Assembly: GCA_025024175.1 (NCBI GenBank)
Contig: QCXZ01000137.1
Coordinates: 73,594,680 to 73,658,679, forward strand
Direction: 5' to 3'
Length of the DNA stretch: 64,000 nt
Source of the DNA: Rhyzopertha dominica
Lineage: Eukaryota > Arthropoda > Insecta > Coleoptera > Bostrichidae
Positions within the stretch are counted from its first letter, which is position 1. Each line of letters begins with the position of its first letter. Below, in pieces: positions 22,529-35,815 of this stretch. The notes under the pieces are model-generated. The model saw only the letters and a list, made by a program, of their open reading frames with translations. It had not been told where the DNA came from and made no database searches. The position numbers were made by a program, and so were the translations under genes.

Positions 22529-22554
22529 TAATTAAAAAATCTTTTTTCCTATAA
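21620..22554 (+). pseudogene. mariner transposase (decayed)
   Basis: Early frames contain GAGRPVTV and RWVPRMLTPDQKRSRV, the mariner helix-turn-helix linker and the motif before the catalytic domain. The intact frame from 22,066 shows FHQDNAHVHQSHIA (second catalytic Asp) and HPAYSPDVPSDYCLFP (third). The two aspartates are separated by 33 residues instead of the mariner 34 because one residue is missing in SPDVPSDY. The first part is full of stops and the open frame runs beyond the terminal repeat. The enzyme would cut and paste mariner DNA; this copy cannot be functional. Confidence 0.75.
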
Positions 22555-23389
22555 TCAGTTTCTTTCAATATATAAACAAACTACGGCTTGTATGCACGAT
22601 ATTTATTTCTTTTTAATATATTTACCCTTCTAAATACACTAAACATAATTTTGTTGTTGCTTTACCATGACTCTTTCGGACATTCTACGACAGATCGCAT
22701 CACTTGTTGTTTTTTTAATTAAAATTGTTATGAACCCTTCCAAAAGTCTTATATTTACTTGCAATTCTCATAATGTCAAAAACCCTGTATAATGCTGACT
22801 TATTCGGACAAACTGTGTATTTAAAAAAGGCTATATTATCTATAAATATAAACGATTAATATTTTACCACAAAAATTGTGAATGATATCTTCAAAATGCA
22901 TATCTTCCACGATTTTCCCGCTTCGTTAAGTCTAGCGTAAAAGAGAGCTAAAATAAAAGGCTTGAATGTTAATTTGAATCCGGGAATGCTTGCAGGTTAT
23001 CGGGATAATGGATATTACTAATCTGGCTCTTTTATCTACCGAATTTCCATCAGAGGTCCCTCGCAACTGACTCGTCCTTTTTAAACAGGACCCCGAGGAA
23101 AGACCTGATAGAACGTACCTGTGAGCTTGCGGTTGAACAAAAATGAAAATAAGGTAACTATGCACATCCCATAATATTTAAGTGCGCACTTAGCTTCCCA
23201 CATCTAAAGAAAATGACTGCGGATATGACATGCATGGGTAGTAAAAGTTTATTACAACAAGCCTAACGACGCATAGAAAGTCGCTGTTTCACTTGTAAGT
23301 TAGCAGGGAATGTCGGAAAGGGGCACTTGATTATATAATATAATAATCTTGGGTGATTTGTATCTGCTAGTATAAATGACTTCGAAACA
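22555..23389. other. No gene recognised
   Basis: AT-rich spacer; no supported feature. Confidence 0.45.
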
Positions 23390-25480
23390 AATACGTTGTC
23401 AAATTTTATTGAATTTAATAACTTAACTCAATTCAACAGCATTCGTAATAGATTTGGGTAGAATTTTGGATTTGTGTATATCTGAAGTGAAATATGTAGT
23501 TTCGCGGGAAAGTTAGCCTATGCTGGCGGAGGACAGTAATCCTCCTTCTCTAGAAGTATCCATTGAGGTGTGTAGAGATGCATCTTTTAGTTTTCCTATG
23601 CGTTCTGATGACAATACTTACGATTTAAAAAAAAAACTAATTTACCACAACTTTACAGTGCTTTACTGCATACCAACTGGAACTTTTTGCACAATTATAC
23701 AGATATCAATAAGGACTGCACAATGTTCTATAAAAAAATATATATAAATTGTTGGATAAATATGTACCTTTGTATAAAAAATTTAAGCGGAGGTATCCAA
23801 TTTGGATAAAAATTGAACCATCATAGTAAATACAAGAAATTTGGAAGCATTTATCACTTTAATGAATTTAAACGTTTGCGCAGTGAACTAAAAATACAAA
23901 TGTCACAGGTTTACGATGATTACGTTAATAAAATCCAAACAAATTTTAGTCCTGATCCCAATTGTTTTTCGGCTTTTGTTCAAGATAAGAAACGGCGTTT
24001 GAGAATTCCTAATGAATGTTTCTTGATTGATGAAAAAATTGATGATCCATACCAGATAGTCAATGATTTCGCTAATTTTTTTTATGTCTTTACTGCCGGC
24101 AATATAAATGGTTCAAATTTAATGAAAGCCAAGGCTTATACACATTATAACAAATATTCTGAATTCGATATTCAAAAGTCTATATTCAAATTAAAAAACG
24201 AAATGACCTATGGCGATGATCAGATACCTAGCTTTCTAATTAAAGATTGTTCGAGGGCTCTTATCTTACCTTTAAGGTATTTGTTTAATCTTATATTGTC
24301 TACAGCTTGATTTCCCGATATTTGAAAAGTTACAAGAGTGTGTTTTGTTTTAAAGAGCGGCAATCCATTTGACCTAAAAAATTTCGTCTCATTGCAATTT
24401 TATCAAATTTTGCGAAAGTTTTTAGGATGCTATTGTACAATATAATTTTTAATGAAACTAAACATTGCATTTCACCCAACCAACATGGATTCTATCCAAA
24501 ACGTTCTACTGTAACTAACTTACCGTAGTTTATGCAGTCTACTGCAAATATTATAGATAATAGAGGTCAAGATGATGCAGTGTATACTGACTTCCTGAAG
24601 GCCTCCGACAGGGTGGACCATTGTATTCTACTTAATAAACTAGAGCAGCTTGGATTGAGTGATTATCTCGTTCAACTAGTAAAATCATATCTCACTCAAC
24701 GTAAATTATATGTTAGATATAACGGTTTTAAATCATACAACTTTTTAGCAACCTTCGGAGTTCATCAGGGATCTAACTTGGGGCCATTGCTGTTTGTTTT
24801 GTTTATAAATGATCTATCACTTTCGTTAGAATCTAATCATCTGTTTTTTTGCGGATGACCTGAAATTATTTTCTGAGGTTTCCGGCGAGGATGACTGTTT
24901 AGTATTGCAAGGACAGGTAATATTGACAAGTGTAAGGTTTGCACTTTTTTCCCTTAGAAGGCAAGCTTTAATATTTAATTATACAATTAAAGCAATCAAT
25001 TTGATGCGCTGCTGCAGCGTTAAAGATTTTGGTGNGTTATGATTGCAAATTATATTTTACTGGTCACATAGACTCAACGGTCAAAGCTGCAGCTGCCTAT
25101 AAAGCTCTAGGTTTTATTATTCGCAACTCAGCATGGTTTAATAATATTAGAGAACTGAAACCTTATTTTACTTTTGTTCGTTCCAAGTTGGAATACTGCA
25201 GTTCGATATGATATCCTCATTATCAAATACACATAAACCAAACAGAAAATTCAGAGACGATTTCTTAAGATTTTGTCGTATCGAGTAGACAATTATTATC
25301 CGCATAGAGGATATAATCATACACTCTTGTTGCAAAGCTTTGACGCTAGTTCTCTGCAAGCTGGAAGGATACGCACTAGTTTAACATTTTTATTTAAAGT
25401 ATATCTAGACATACTGACATTCATTGTGATAGTCTGAAAAAGCTGTTGTCGTTTGTGGTATCTGAGCAGTAGTATATCAT
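23390..25480 (+). pseudogene. LINE ORF2: endonuclease end, linker and reverse transcriptase
   Basis: Order of recognisable parts: the endonuclease C-terminus with NFIEFNNLTQFNSI and RILDLCISEV near 23,400-23,490; the linker, open at 23,813-24,310; RT motifs near 24,340-24,500 (LKSGNPFDLKNF); motif A-like DFLKASDRVDHC; GVHQGSNLGPLLFVLFINDL at about 24,760-24,820; then an ADD motif after a T7 run at 24,843-24,849 that shifts the frame. A thumb segment with RSKLEYCS follows at 25,029-25,211. It is a jockey/CR1-type element, 5'-truncated within the endonuclease and inactivated by stops, shifts and an N. Confidence 0.7.
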
Positions 25481-27829
25481 ATTATAATGTGTGCTGTGTA
25501 TTTATTATTATTCACTCACATCAGAAAAACGTTACTTAAATTGCATTAAATGAAAAAGCTGAGTATATTCTCGAGCTATCAGGATGCGTAGAAGGAAAAG
25601 TAATAAATATATAAAGCAAGGAGAATGTTAGAGATTATAACCAACACGCAGAATTCGACGGAGAAACTTCACGTTTCTAGGATTTTAAAATACTTATTTA
25701 CATTATGTTCTACAGAATTGTCGACCAGATATCACCAATATCATAGTCTGTTCTCGTGACCTTTGTTTTGCAAAAGAAAAGAAATAAGATACAGGTTAAA
25801 TAATATCCAATTCCTGTATTTTTAGTTTTATAATTGGTCATTTCCATGAAAAAAAGTAATAAATTGGGGCACCCTAACTACAGCCTAAACAAAGGATATG
25901 GCTANGAGATTTTTAAAGAACAATATATTCATATGTATCGTTAAATATACATTCAAATTACATTTCAGTACATATCGCCTGCAAGTATGTATTTCTTAAA
26001 GCTTCGCAAAAATTAAAAGCAATGAAGTTCATTTCATTTATTAACGTTTGCTCAGCATCACTGTTACAAACAAACAAAAATTTGTAATATGACACAAATC
26101 AAATAGCGGTTATTCCGGATGAACACATTTGCGCCACTGATTTTCCTGTACTTTTATTGAACATGCCAATATCATTCTGGATGGAGTTTTGTGTGCAGCT
26201 CTCTGTAATTGATCAGAAATTTCATCCTTCATGTGCTTTTGTATCGGTGAAACCGACTAAAAATATAGACGGGTTATAAGGGAAATAATGCTGGATAAAC
26301 TGTTGCGAGTGAAACAATTTTAGCTATTCCGCTTTTTTTGAAATGTATCCACATAAATGTTTGGTTGAATTCCAATCGTTTGCATTTTATACAATATATT
26401 TTGTTGCATATAACAGGCGGCTACATTATAACATGGAATAAATGCTCATAGTAATGATGAAATTGCTATTATAAATGTTTTTTTCGCTCGAATAGCGATG
26501 AATAATCGGTTTACAGTACTTATTCTTCTTTCTTCGTTTTTGACAATTGTCAGTCCCAAGTTCTAAATCCTAATAACGACCTGAATGATTTGTCAAGCTT
26601 TTGACAATGTCAGTTTTGTCATACGAAACATACCACCATACTTATGCAGTTTTTATCGGAACTTTTCATTACTTTAATTCCTCGACCAAGAGAACGCGTA
26701 AGTACCTAAATNAATAGTNAATCAAATTACACATATTTTCTGCTGTTTATAGTTAAAAAAACTCTAATTTCAACATTTCTTGTGTTAATTTTATAGCTGT
26801 TTTAGTTTTTAGTAGTCGAAATACTACATACATATATGTATAATAAAATTGCGTCAGAACAATCTGTGGACCGCTGTTTTGTCCTCCTCAGTTCAGTTAG
26901 AGTCCCAACGCAGACAACACTGTACAGATCTGGCTTCCCTTATATGCGCCAAGGTAGGCGACCTGTATGCGAGTATTATAATACAGATCACACCATGCCA
27001 TCCAGTGACACTTTAGGTAGGTAGGTATTATCCACCCGTCGCTGTAGGGAACCTGTAATCTGAACGTTAGCCCATAGTGCTGTGGGTGTTTAAAGGTTCC
27101 CAACGACGCGACGCAACGTTACGTATGTCGAAGCTGTCAACATTAAAACCTAACATGGACGGTAATAGTTTCGCTATAAAGCTCTTTTATTTTCGTATAT
27201 TCCATCATTCTTTTAAGCCATTAGACAAATAAAGCAAAAATGGTTAGTATCAATTTCCTGTGCGGTGTGCAATTTGATGGATTGTCAGAAAAACTAGCCA
27301 GATACATCGAATCTACAGCAGACATTTTATTGTTTTTGGTTTCCCTCGTTTTCCGTTCAACAGCTGAAGGATTTCATACCGCGGAATGGCTGTTAACCAG
27401 ACATTTGCTCTCAAGATTTTATTGCATCTGGTATACGAGCGGATTGTTCCGACCATCACTTAGGGGTAAAGCTGGCGCTAACTTTAATTTCGCCCTTTCC
27501 TTTTTATGGCCGCATTTAATTTCGAATCGCTGAGAGTCCCTGGCGGTCGGCGCGAAGAACGTCCACTTTGCACAAGGGACGACTGTTTTACTATCCGGCG
27601 ACTATGGCGGAAATGAACTGTCGTATACGACGGAAGCTCTCATAGCGAAGGACACCTGGCCACATGAAATTCCTATTATGGGCTTTTACATAGTAACGTG
27701 CTGCGCGAGGATTTCTAGAAAATATAGGGCGCGTAGGTACTTTGAGCTCAAAACATACCATGGCGTAAACTTGACAGAAACTATTTTATGTCTGTTTGGT
27801 TAAGTAACATTTTTTCGCGATATATTATA
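25481..27829. other. No gene recognised
   Basis: Includes a relatively GC-rich stretch at about 26,860-27,680 with frames of 60-97 codons on both strands, none with a motif I know. N bases at 25,905, 26,712 and 26,719. Confidence 0.45.
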
Positions 27830-28815
27830 TAAGGGGGTGGGTACTTAGGGCAAATTTCCTGCTGAGATCAAATTGTTACAGTTAATGCTCTGAAATTTAG
27901 CCTAATATAAGCGCCAAACTGTAAAATTTAATTGTTCAAAATGAGATATAACCTGACATGTGGGTACAGGAAAATAGCTATAAATTCCAAAAGCGCACAA
28001 TTACCCAACGCATGGAGTAATTGTGCGCAGATGGTGGAGAATAGTGCGCATACGTGAGGTAACTATATACAATACATTTTGGGCCACACATAAGCAAATA
28101 TTGAATTAAGAACGTAGATTATTCATCCAATACATGGTCATCACGCAGATCTTGGTGTTTCAATTCTGATTGACATCAATTCTAATATCGCTATTATTCA
28201 TCTCTATTTTCTTCTGTTTCTTGCCTCCCTTGTTTCCTGCTTCCTTGTTTTTATTATCCTTCAATTCTTTTTTAGCTGTCATTTTGTTTGTTGGAAGCTT
28301 GGTAGCAGCTATACCTACTTTTTTATCAGCACCTATTCTTTCTTTTACGATTATCTGCTTCCAATTTCTTCTTGCCAGGAGTAGCCGTAAGAATTTCTGA
28401 ATACCGGTTTTTTCCTGGATGCATCAATTTTTGCATCGGAATCGACAGTTTCTTTAATGGCTGTAGCATTCTGCATTTCTCTTGCGGTAAGTCTCAAGAT
28501 GGTCGGATACCGAGTATTTTTCAGTGCCTTCTGTTTGTATGATCAAGGCATCTACAAATAGAGAGCAGTTGAAACACCTAAATGGAGGATAACTATGGGC
28601 ACCTGGTGATAGTGCAGCGCACTATTACCCCAAAGTGATGCGCATAGTTATCCCAAAATGGTGCGTGCTACCCCAAAGTCACTTTAATATTAGAAAACAT
28701 GCACAACTCACATACACTTTGATGCGATTGCGGATTTTGCATGATATACCTACTGCAGAACATAAGACTGGACTCACAATTACTCACTGCGCACAATTCA
28801 CCCACCCTCGCTTGA
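27830..28815. mobile_element. Possible pogo/Tigger-type transposon remnant
   Basis: The minus strand at about 28,380-28,320 reads ATPGKKKLEADNRKRK, resembling the basic C-terminal tail of pogo/Tigger-type transposases. The segment is bordered by GGGGGTGGGT (27,833) and, inverted, GAGGGTGGGTG (ending 28,813). It contains repeated TGCGC-A/T-rich motifs near both ends. No convincing target duplication was found, and the catalytic domain is absent. Confidence 0.35.
27993..28028. repeat. Perfect 12-bp hairpin GCGCACAATTAC
   Basis: GCGCACAATTAC is followed by a 12-nt loop and its exact complement GTAATTGTGCGC. It lies just inside the putative transposon end and its motif recurs near the other end (about 28,788), so it is probably a subterminal protein-binding repeat. 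Confidence 0.65.
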
Positions 28816-30769
28816 TAAGTAGTATAAGCTAAGTCGAGTACTTTGTACTTCTTGCGTCTTTTTTTACTTATTTTGTAATTATTATTATTACGATAGCTGT
28901 TACCGATATACCTAAAGGGTTTCCAATGAAAACTTTTAGCTCGAAATATTTGGGAAAATCAATATTGAAGTATTGAAGTCGGCACGCTAATTAATCCAAA
29001 GCGTGGCCTTCGAAGAAAAATACTCTCAAACTGTTACACAGATGTACGGCAAGTAACCGGTAACTTCCTTATTTTAAATAAATATTCTAATTTTATCCCA
29101 AACGTTTGTTAAGGTGATCTATATTTAAAATCAACTTGTCTATAGATATTTAAATTTTTACTTTTGAATTCAATAAAACACTATAAGCTAATATTTGACT
29201 TCCCGAAATAGCTATTAATATATAAGTTAACAATACTCTCGTATATTGTTAAATGTCTGCAGGGTGGTCCTAATTGCTCATAATATTTAGTCAACTTTGA
29301 ACTCATAGATCTTTCTTATCTCAAATAGAAACAAATAAAGACTATATTTATTGTACTGATATAAAATTCAAGTATGAGTAAACTAGATATAAGTTTACGC
29401 ATATCTATTGACAGCTGTTTAGAAGTTACAAGCGGTTTTCTTAAAGTTCGTACCACTTTAGTGTTAAAGATAACTAAATCTGGATTGATAGTGTGCAATA
29501 GAAACAATGACAATTATTTTAATAAAATTTCTATTGGTTTTAAAACCATTTGTCACATTCATAAGCGTATGGCTTATTTAGGATTTTAGAACGACGATTC
29601 TCTGAATTTACCTTTAATTTAATTTAATATCTAAAAGAATCTGATACATTTTGAGCCAGACATCCTGATAGATCAATGTCAATTTACTATTTTTAGAAAT
29701 CTTATTGGTAACGCCCAGAACTTGCAGCTTAAGCCGAAAGTTACAAAACTTGTACCTAAGGTACGTCAGTCGCCTTATGCTCGTTTAGCAACGTAAAAAT
29801 GCTAATATTGTAGTTGTTCCTAACTACGGATAGCTCCGTTAAGGACACTTACCTTTATCATCTGTCATGCTGTAAAAATTCGCCTCTGTAGAAAGACGTT
29901 TCGAATCTAACAGGTAAATGACAGCAGCTTACAAGTAGTATATGATTTTTACATTGCGTCTGATGGAAAAGTTTACTTAATAATTCACTATATTTTTCAA
30001 TTTAAAATGATTTAGATGATATTCCATTGACAATGATGCAATATTCATCACGAGGTAATCAGGATAGCTATATCATGTGGGTTTTCTGTCCTACAGGCGG
30101 GTATGAAGTGTGATCAAGTTTAGGCCTACACCGGAATCACATCTATTGTCATTATAACAGAGATGCAGCGAGATCGTTACACCAGAGTTCAAATATTTAC
30201 CAAACATAAATGCTCCAATCTTTGTCACACGATATATAGCTACAGCAAAATTAATTTATTTTAATTAAGCTTCAAGACGTAAATATAATATTTTTATGTA
30301 ACAATCACATCTGCCAGTAGTTCTGTTAACGGCAAAACAAATTTACTTAAATTGTTAATCGATCACCAGCTGCAGTTCATTTGTCACAAAACAGTGTACA
30401 GTGAAAAACGAATTCGCCAAGCAAATAAATAAAATAAATAAATAAATAAATAAATAAATGATAGGTACCTGTTCGCGACATATTCACCCATATAACATTT
30501 CCGAACGGCTGGATAAAATATAACAGCAACACTAGGTATGCTCTAATAAATACCTCTAAAGTATGTCAGGCTACACGCAATGATATAACCTGTAAAATGA
30601 AGTATTCTGTATCAATTCCTATACATATGTGCGAATTATGGATAACATTACTTGGAGGATTGAGCTGAAGCAGGTACTCCTTGGACTGCTAGCATTGTAC
30701 AATTGTCAGCCTAAAATTTTACATATTTCACCTTTAATTTAGCTGACTATTCGAATTAAAATCCAAATC
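28816..30769. other. No gene recognised; (AAAT)n at 30,424-30,459
   Basis: AT-rich. The only clear structure is a short AAAT tetranucleotide run near 30,440. Confidence 0.5.
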
Positions 30770-31140
30770 GTGAATTTCAAGAGATGATTTTTTACGGTTT
30801 TCGATACGGTTTAACAGCAAAGCAATGTGTGAAAAACTTCAAGCTCGAAGAGCGTTTGAGGATGATCTTTGCGAAGGGTGCCCATGCACTTCTATTGTTG
30901 CAAAAAATATCGATAGTGTGTGTGAAATTATCGACATGTGACATACATTGAGATCGAGGTTGTTCTTAGGTTTTACAGTGAAACATACGCATACGATTTT
31001 GCATGATCTTTTGCATGCCAGAAAGCTTACCTGTCGTTGGACAATTTGGCAGAAGAGCAAAAACAAACGCGCATCAAGTGAACGTCGAAGCATTCAAATC
31101 ACATGTTTTGGAGATATCTCATTCAGCATACAAAAAGTGT
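30770..31140 (+). pseudogene. mariner transposase N-terminal fragment
   Basis: The plus strand reads FREMIFYGFRYGLTAKQC at about 30,776-30,830, the first helix-turn-helix of mariner transposases. Shifted frames then show IVAKNIDSVCEIID, HTILHDLLHARKLTCRW and a lysine-rich stretch, in mariner order (second HTH, then the RW motif). The catalytic domain is absent and stops occur throughout. No termini were identified. Confidence 0.6.
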
Positions 31141-34100
31141 TTTAAGATGGGTTTCATCGGATGCAAATGTGTATAAATCTTGATAGGCATTATATTTTGA
31201 GAAACAGAAAAATGATTTACGTAAAAGATTTTCCCCGAACTATAGCAGTGCCCCTCGTAACGGTGTCCGATCTTTAGGGATTCCTTGTAGAGTTCGTAAT
31301 AGTAGAGCGAGAAATCTTGATTGCTTTGAAGAAAGTGCAGTTGAAATAAGTGCACTTTAGACTAAGAGGTAAAGTAAGAGGAACCAGCACATAAAGTTGA
31401 ATCAACTTTCAGGCTCTCTTACAGTTATCTTTGATAGCTTGAAAGCTTTATAGAAAAGGCACGATGGATATTGTGTGAAAATGAAAGCAAAGTTTTGGTA
31501 TTTGACTAAAATGAGTGAATTTTAAACACAAAGAGTGACAAAAGAAGCTCTGTCTCTCGTGCAACATTAATCCAATGAATCCATACATTCTCAAGATCGG
31601 GTTTCCTCTAACAAGGTTGTAGAAAAACCCGAATCAACATCATTATTCAATATCTCTGTACTGTTAGGAAACGGTCTCTGTGCGACGTTTACCCGAATTT
31701 TGATATAGTTCCATGTAATGCACTTTGTACTCAGGCTACAAATTGTTCTGGATAAACGAAATTTTCTTCTTTAAAACTACTGAAGAATTATGAGAGGTTT
31801 TTATTATTTCAGGAAACACTAACCTGTTTGGTCTTTCCATATTCGAGTATAGAGTCACAGATGATCTATACCAATGTAATATGACGATATTATAGTTGAT
31901 TTCGTTCATAGCAAAATCCCGTGAAAATTGTACCCTTGATTCATTTTACACTTTTATTTTATAACTAATTCATTCTAAAATTTTCGTTTGTTACCTAATA
32001 CAGGCCTACAAGCGAATGATTTAGATATGTAGAAAGGAGAAGGGACGGCGCAAGAGAAAGGCACCTATGCTTAAGAAATGTATAAATTTGGCACTGCTAT
32101 ATATCTACTCCAATACTTACTAATAGATGTGATACTAACTTGTATTGATTATCCATAGTTATACAAATTGATATATATTTCATTTTTATAGTTAGATATT
32201 ACCAGTTGTAGTACTACTTCTGTTCCACTAAATTTAGTCGTTTTAGCATAGGACAGCTTTTCTGCACCCGCAGTTATAAGCAAAGGAATTAATAATTGTT
32301 TTTCTCTCTTAGTTGTAGTCCGTTATCCAAACATGAAAAAAAAAACAATAAGTAATAGATTGAACTAGGTTGACTTCATATTTGTCCTTTAATGGGTTAA
32401 CAAGTTATGGACATACGAGTATAGCTGTTTCAAGTGAGGCAAGCGTTAACTAATGCTAAACAAATCAAAATTTTACTTTAGATGAGTCTCATGCCTAATT
32501 CGCCCATCACTTAAAATTTACCGAGATCTAAGGCTGTCGAAAATTCAACATTTCGTGTCGCTGATGCGTGTTTACTTTTAGTGAATCGCATCGAAAGCTC
32601 CAGAGGGCTGTTCGTCAAATTAGAAAGTAAAACAATCAACTTACCGCCTTATTAGGAGAAGCTCTTCCCAAATGAAGGAAATACAACAAAAATACACCCC
32701 GCAACTTCTTTTTATGTAAATTTCATACCGAAATTATTTATAACTTGATAATTATCGCTAGCATTTAAAACTGCTGCACTGAATATCTGCATATCGGCAA
32801 TAAAGTCTAAACCACGTTCCCATCTCCCATGAATATTCATAATTAACCTGAAAGCACATTACATTATTCATCGTTTTATTCCATATTTTACCACCTCCTT
32901 TGTTCTCAAATAACTTTCGCCACAACTAAATACATTTATTACTGCAAAAGAGTAAGTTAACCCTGAAACAAACAACCCTCTGGGGATTATATGAATTACG
33001 CCCGTAGAGTTTTATTTAATCGCCGCCGACTATGTCATTTGGGTTGCCCTAACGAATAATAACGCCCGGAGCTTCTACTTCCGAAATTCTCCGCCACCTT
33101 CACTGTTCAAACGCATTTAATTCCGCCATTGTTCTTCGGCGCAGATAACCGCTATCGCGTTGGAATAAATTCCATTGTTTCAACTCCATTATGTATTTAA
33201 ATGTCTATACGATAATTTATTCATTATAATAGAGCTGTCTCTTAAATTTGTCAGTGTTTTGGTATCATGTAATCATTTTATTAATTAAATTTATCGTAAT
33301 AAGAAGAGTGCAATGAAGGCCCAACATTAAATACACGTTGTCTAGAGGAAATGAACCACACTAATTAAGCTTTAATTAAACCGGTAAAGAGTCGATAAAG
33401 GGTAATATGTTGCCAAAATGTAATTGGTGAATATCGAACAGAAAGGTTCGCGGTTACAAAGGTTTTGGTCAAGAGCTCCAACACTGTTTAAGATTTATAT
33501 AATGGGAGATCTTATTATTAATACTTGTATTCGATATAGTGGCTGGTAAGTATCAGGATTTAAAAAGACAGTGTTAAGATGTGACAAAACCCATGGATTA
33601 TATACAAACGTTTAACAAGCAAAGGAAATATTTTTTTAATCTAACGGCGATTCGTTCTTGCCTTTACTCGTATATTGGTATTCGTATTCGATACCAATAC
33701 TTGTACCAGTTTAGCTTTTTTATTGTCATGTTATGGGAATATAGTAGCAGTTAATATTGATCTAACTTCAGGAACCAATTTTTCAAATGCTATATTATGG
33801 ATTTCGTTGAGAGTGTTCACTAACGGTTCTATTATTTCACCCAACCAAAACTCGTCGTGTATTTAACAAAAATGGTTATTGCATTAACGATTTGTTCGTT
33901 AATATTGGTCCAAAAAAAATTGTCATTGCATAAATGAATCTCCGTTCCTTAACTGATAACTCTGCACGTAAAACAATGACCACCGTTTTTAATGTAATGA
34001 TTGCATTCTTTGAAATATTGCGATATATTAACAACCAAGTTATCAAGCTTTTAGAAATTTGACGTTATGTTAATTACCCTGATTGTTACATTTACAATAG

Positions 34101-34150
34101 CAAGTTATGCTTTTAAACGATATATTTTGTAATTACCGGGGATTGTAAAT
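31141..34150. other. No gene recognised
   Basis: About 3 kb of AT-rich DNA. A slightly GC-richer stretch at 33,000-33,180 has no coding signal. Confidence 0.45.
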
Positions 34151-34643
34151 TATACCGGGTGTCCCAAAAATTGCAGCTGGCGGCTATATCTCGGGGATAG
34201 TTCAGCGTAGAAGTTTGAAGTAAAAGTATTTTATGACAAATAAGGTATCGTAGACTTTAACCAAAATAAGTTTCAAGTCAACCTCACTGCAAGAGGGCAT
34301 AAATAATAAAAAATATTACAAAAATTAAATAAAATTCATTTCTGACCCATGCAGCTTAGTCAGGTTTTGCATTAAGCAATCTAGACTAAAATTTTGTTTG
34401 TTCCATGCCATCATTTAAGATACGAATTTGTGTGGAATTATGTAGTAATTTCAAGTAAAGGGATTTAGATATTCCTTTGACATTTTCGTTCAACAGCATT
34501 TTTTTATTTTTGTTTTAAAGCTTGAAGGTATTTTAGTTAATTCTAGGATGTTACATTTGTCATAAAATTTGTTATCCCAAACCTCCACCTTAAACAATCT
34601 TAGAGATACAGGCACTGTCCATCCTTACTAGGACACTGGGTAT
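34151..34643. repeat. MITE-like element with diverged inverted ends
   Basis: The left end TATACCGGGTGTCC... and the inverted right end TATACCCAGTGTCC... can be aligned over about 70 bp (shared TATCTC and a following TTYARSGTRGAAG-like stretch). The interior of about 350 bp has no coding capacity. The superfamily is unclear. Confidence 0.45.
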
Positions 34644-34988
34644 AAGAAATCACTGAAAAACAATANGTAAGTGTATAAAGTNTATTAAACATTAAAAATA
34701 CACTATGTTTGCCAACTATAAACATAATCAAAATAAAGCATTTCTTCCTAGTAACAAAACAAATAAAACATAACACCCTACATACATTGTGCAAAAAAAA
34801 ACCATTAGATTTTGACTAGGTAGCTTATGAATAAGCTAAATAAGAATCCAAAATAAAAGAGACTTCCTAGAAAATTCTAAATTAAAAATGAAAAAAAATA
34901 AACGTGTCGATGGCATGTATCTTGAATATTGACAATATCTGTACCTATGCATATTAAAAATGGTTGAATAGCCCCTATTTTTGAGATA
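34644..34988. other. No gene recognised
   Basis: AT-rich spacer with two N bases (34,666 and 34,682). Confidence 0.4.
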
Positions 34989-35462
34989 TTGCAAGTAGTC
35001 CTCAATTTGTCGACGACCTTGTCCACAAAACAGTATCGATTAAATGATGGTTACCCTCTCTGTATTTTTCTTTCCATTTTTTCCCTTTTGACTGCTTCTT
35101 GTGTGTGTAGTTGTAGCTGTAAAAACATAAAGAAAGGTTCAAATCTGTTTAGTCACCTCAAACCAAAAATACCATTAAAATTTCAGTCAGGTGTGGTTTA
35201 TTGTTTAAAATATGTCAGTTGTGGTAAAAATTATGTAGGACAAACGTCCCATCTATCTAATAGATTAGCTCTTCACAAAAGTGACATCACCACAAAACGT
35301 GATAGATGTGCTCTAGCTGAGCATATATTAATTAGGGTAGATAGGGATAACGTTAAAATTTTAGACAAAGAACAGCAAACCAATAAAAGATTAATTCTTC
35401 AAATGTATCATATTAATAGAACAGAAAGCACCATCAACAAAAATCAGACACAAATCAATTAA
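34989..35462 (+). CDS. GIY-YIG endonuclease domain of PLE (partial)
   Basis: The 157-codon frame contains IPLKFQSGVVYCLKYVSC followed by GKNYVGQTSHLSNRLALH: GVVY, a C-x-K-Y-x2-C-type pair, then YVGQT in place of YIGQT, with the catalytic arginine in NRLALH. A histidine in ALAEHIL and an ILDKEQ glutamate follow at the expected spacing. The C-terminal tail is short, ending in polar residues. The first about 60 residues, including a hydrophobic stretch, do not resemble the PLE protein and are probably a chance extension. Confidence 0.65.
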   Translation: MQVVLNLSTTLSTKQYRLNDGYPLCIFLSIFSLLTASCVCSCSCKNIKKGSNLFSHLKPKIPLKFQSGVVYCLKYVSCGKNYVGQTSHLSNRLALHKSDITTKRDRCALAEHILIRVDRDNVKILDKEQQTNKRLILQMYHINRTESTINKNQTQIN

Positions 35463-35749
35463 GTAATATTTACGCATATTTACTGTCTCCTGACATTCTT
35501 CATTAAAATTCTATCTATTTGCACTGTGACTTGACATTATAAGTTTGACAAAAAAAATTGGTATTGTTTTATTTTTGAAATGTGTCATCTAATATTAATT
35601 ACAAGGAGAAAATTTACCAAAGGCTTACTAATATATGTATATAGGTGTATGTTAGAGAACGTGGCATGTGTTTGTAAAAAACTGATTTATAACAATCTAA
35701 GAATTTGTAAGTTAAATGTGTTAAATATTCTGTAATTTATAAGTGCTGT

Positions 35750-35810
35750 TTTTACAGAAGCCCTGAAGAAGACTTTAATAAAGTCGAAAGCTTGGCAATA
35801 ATTAAAGAGT
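35750..35810 (+). ncRNA. Hammerhead ribozyme motif of PLE
   Basis: GCC, CTGAAGA (35,763-35,769), a perfect stem II GACTTTAATAAAGTC (35,771-35,785), GAAA (35,786-35,789), then GCTTGGC. GCC and GGC can pair as stem I. The second core T is changed to A (CTGAAGA rather than CTGATGA), as in other PLE copies in this window. Confidence 0.6.
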
Positions 35811-35815
35811 TCACT

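Larger units (their letters stand above)
34989..35815 (+). mobile_element. Penelope-like element, 3' end with hammerhead motif
   Basis: Comprises the GIY-YIG coding end (to 35,462), an AT-rich 3' region of about 300 bp and a well-formed hammerhead core at 35,763-35,790. The reverse transcriptase is not present upstream, so it is 5'-truncated. Confidence 0.65.

Noticed and set aside
28170..28400. 76-codon hydrophobic plus-strand frame resembling a membrane protein
   Set aside because: Opposite strand of a lysine-rich, transposase-tail-like sequence; the hydrophobicity is an artefact of reading Lys codons in reverse.
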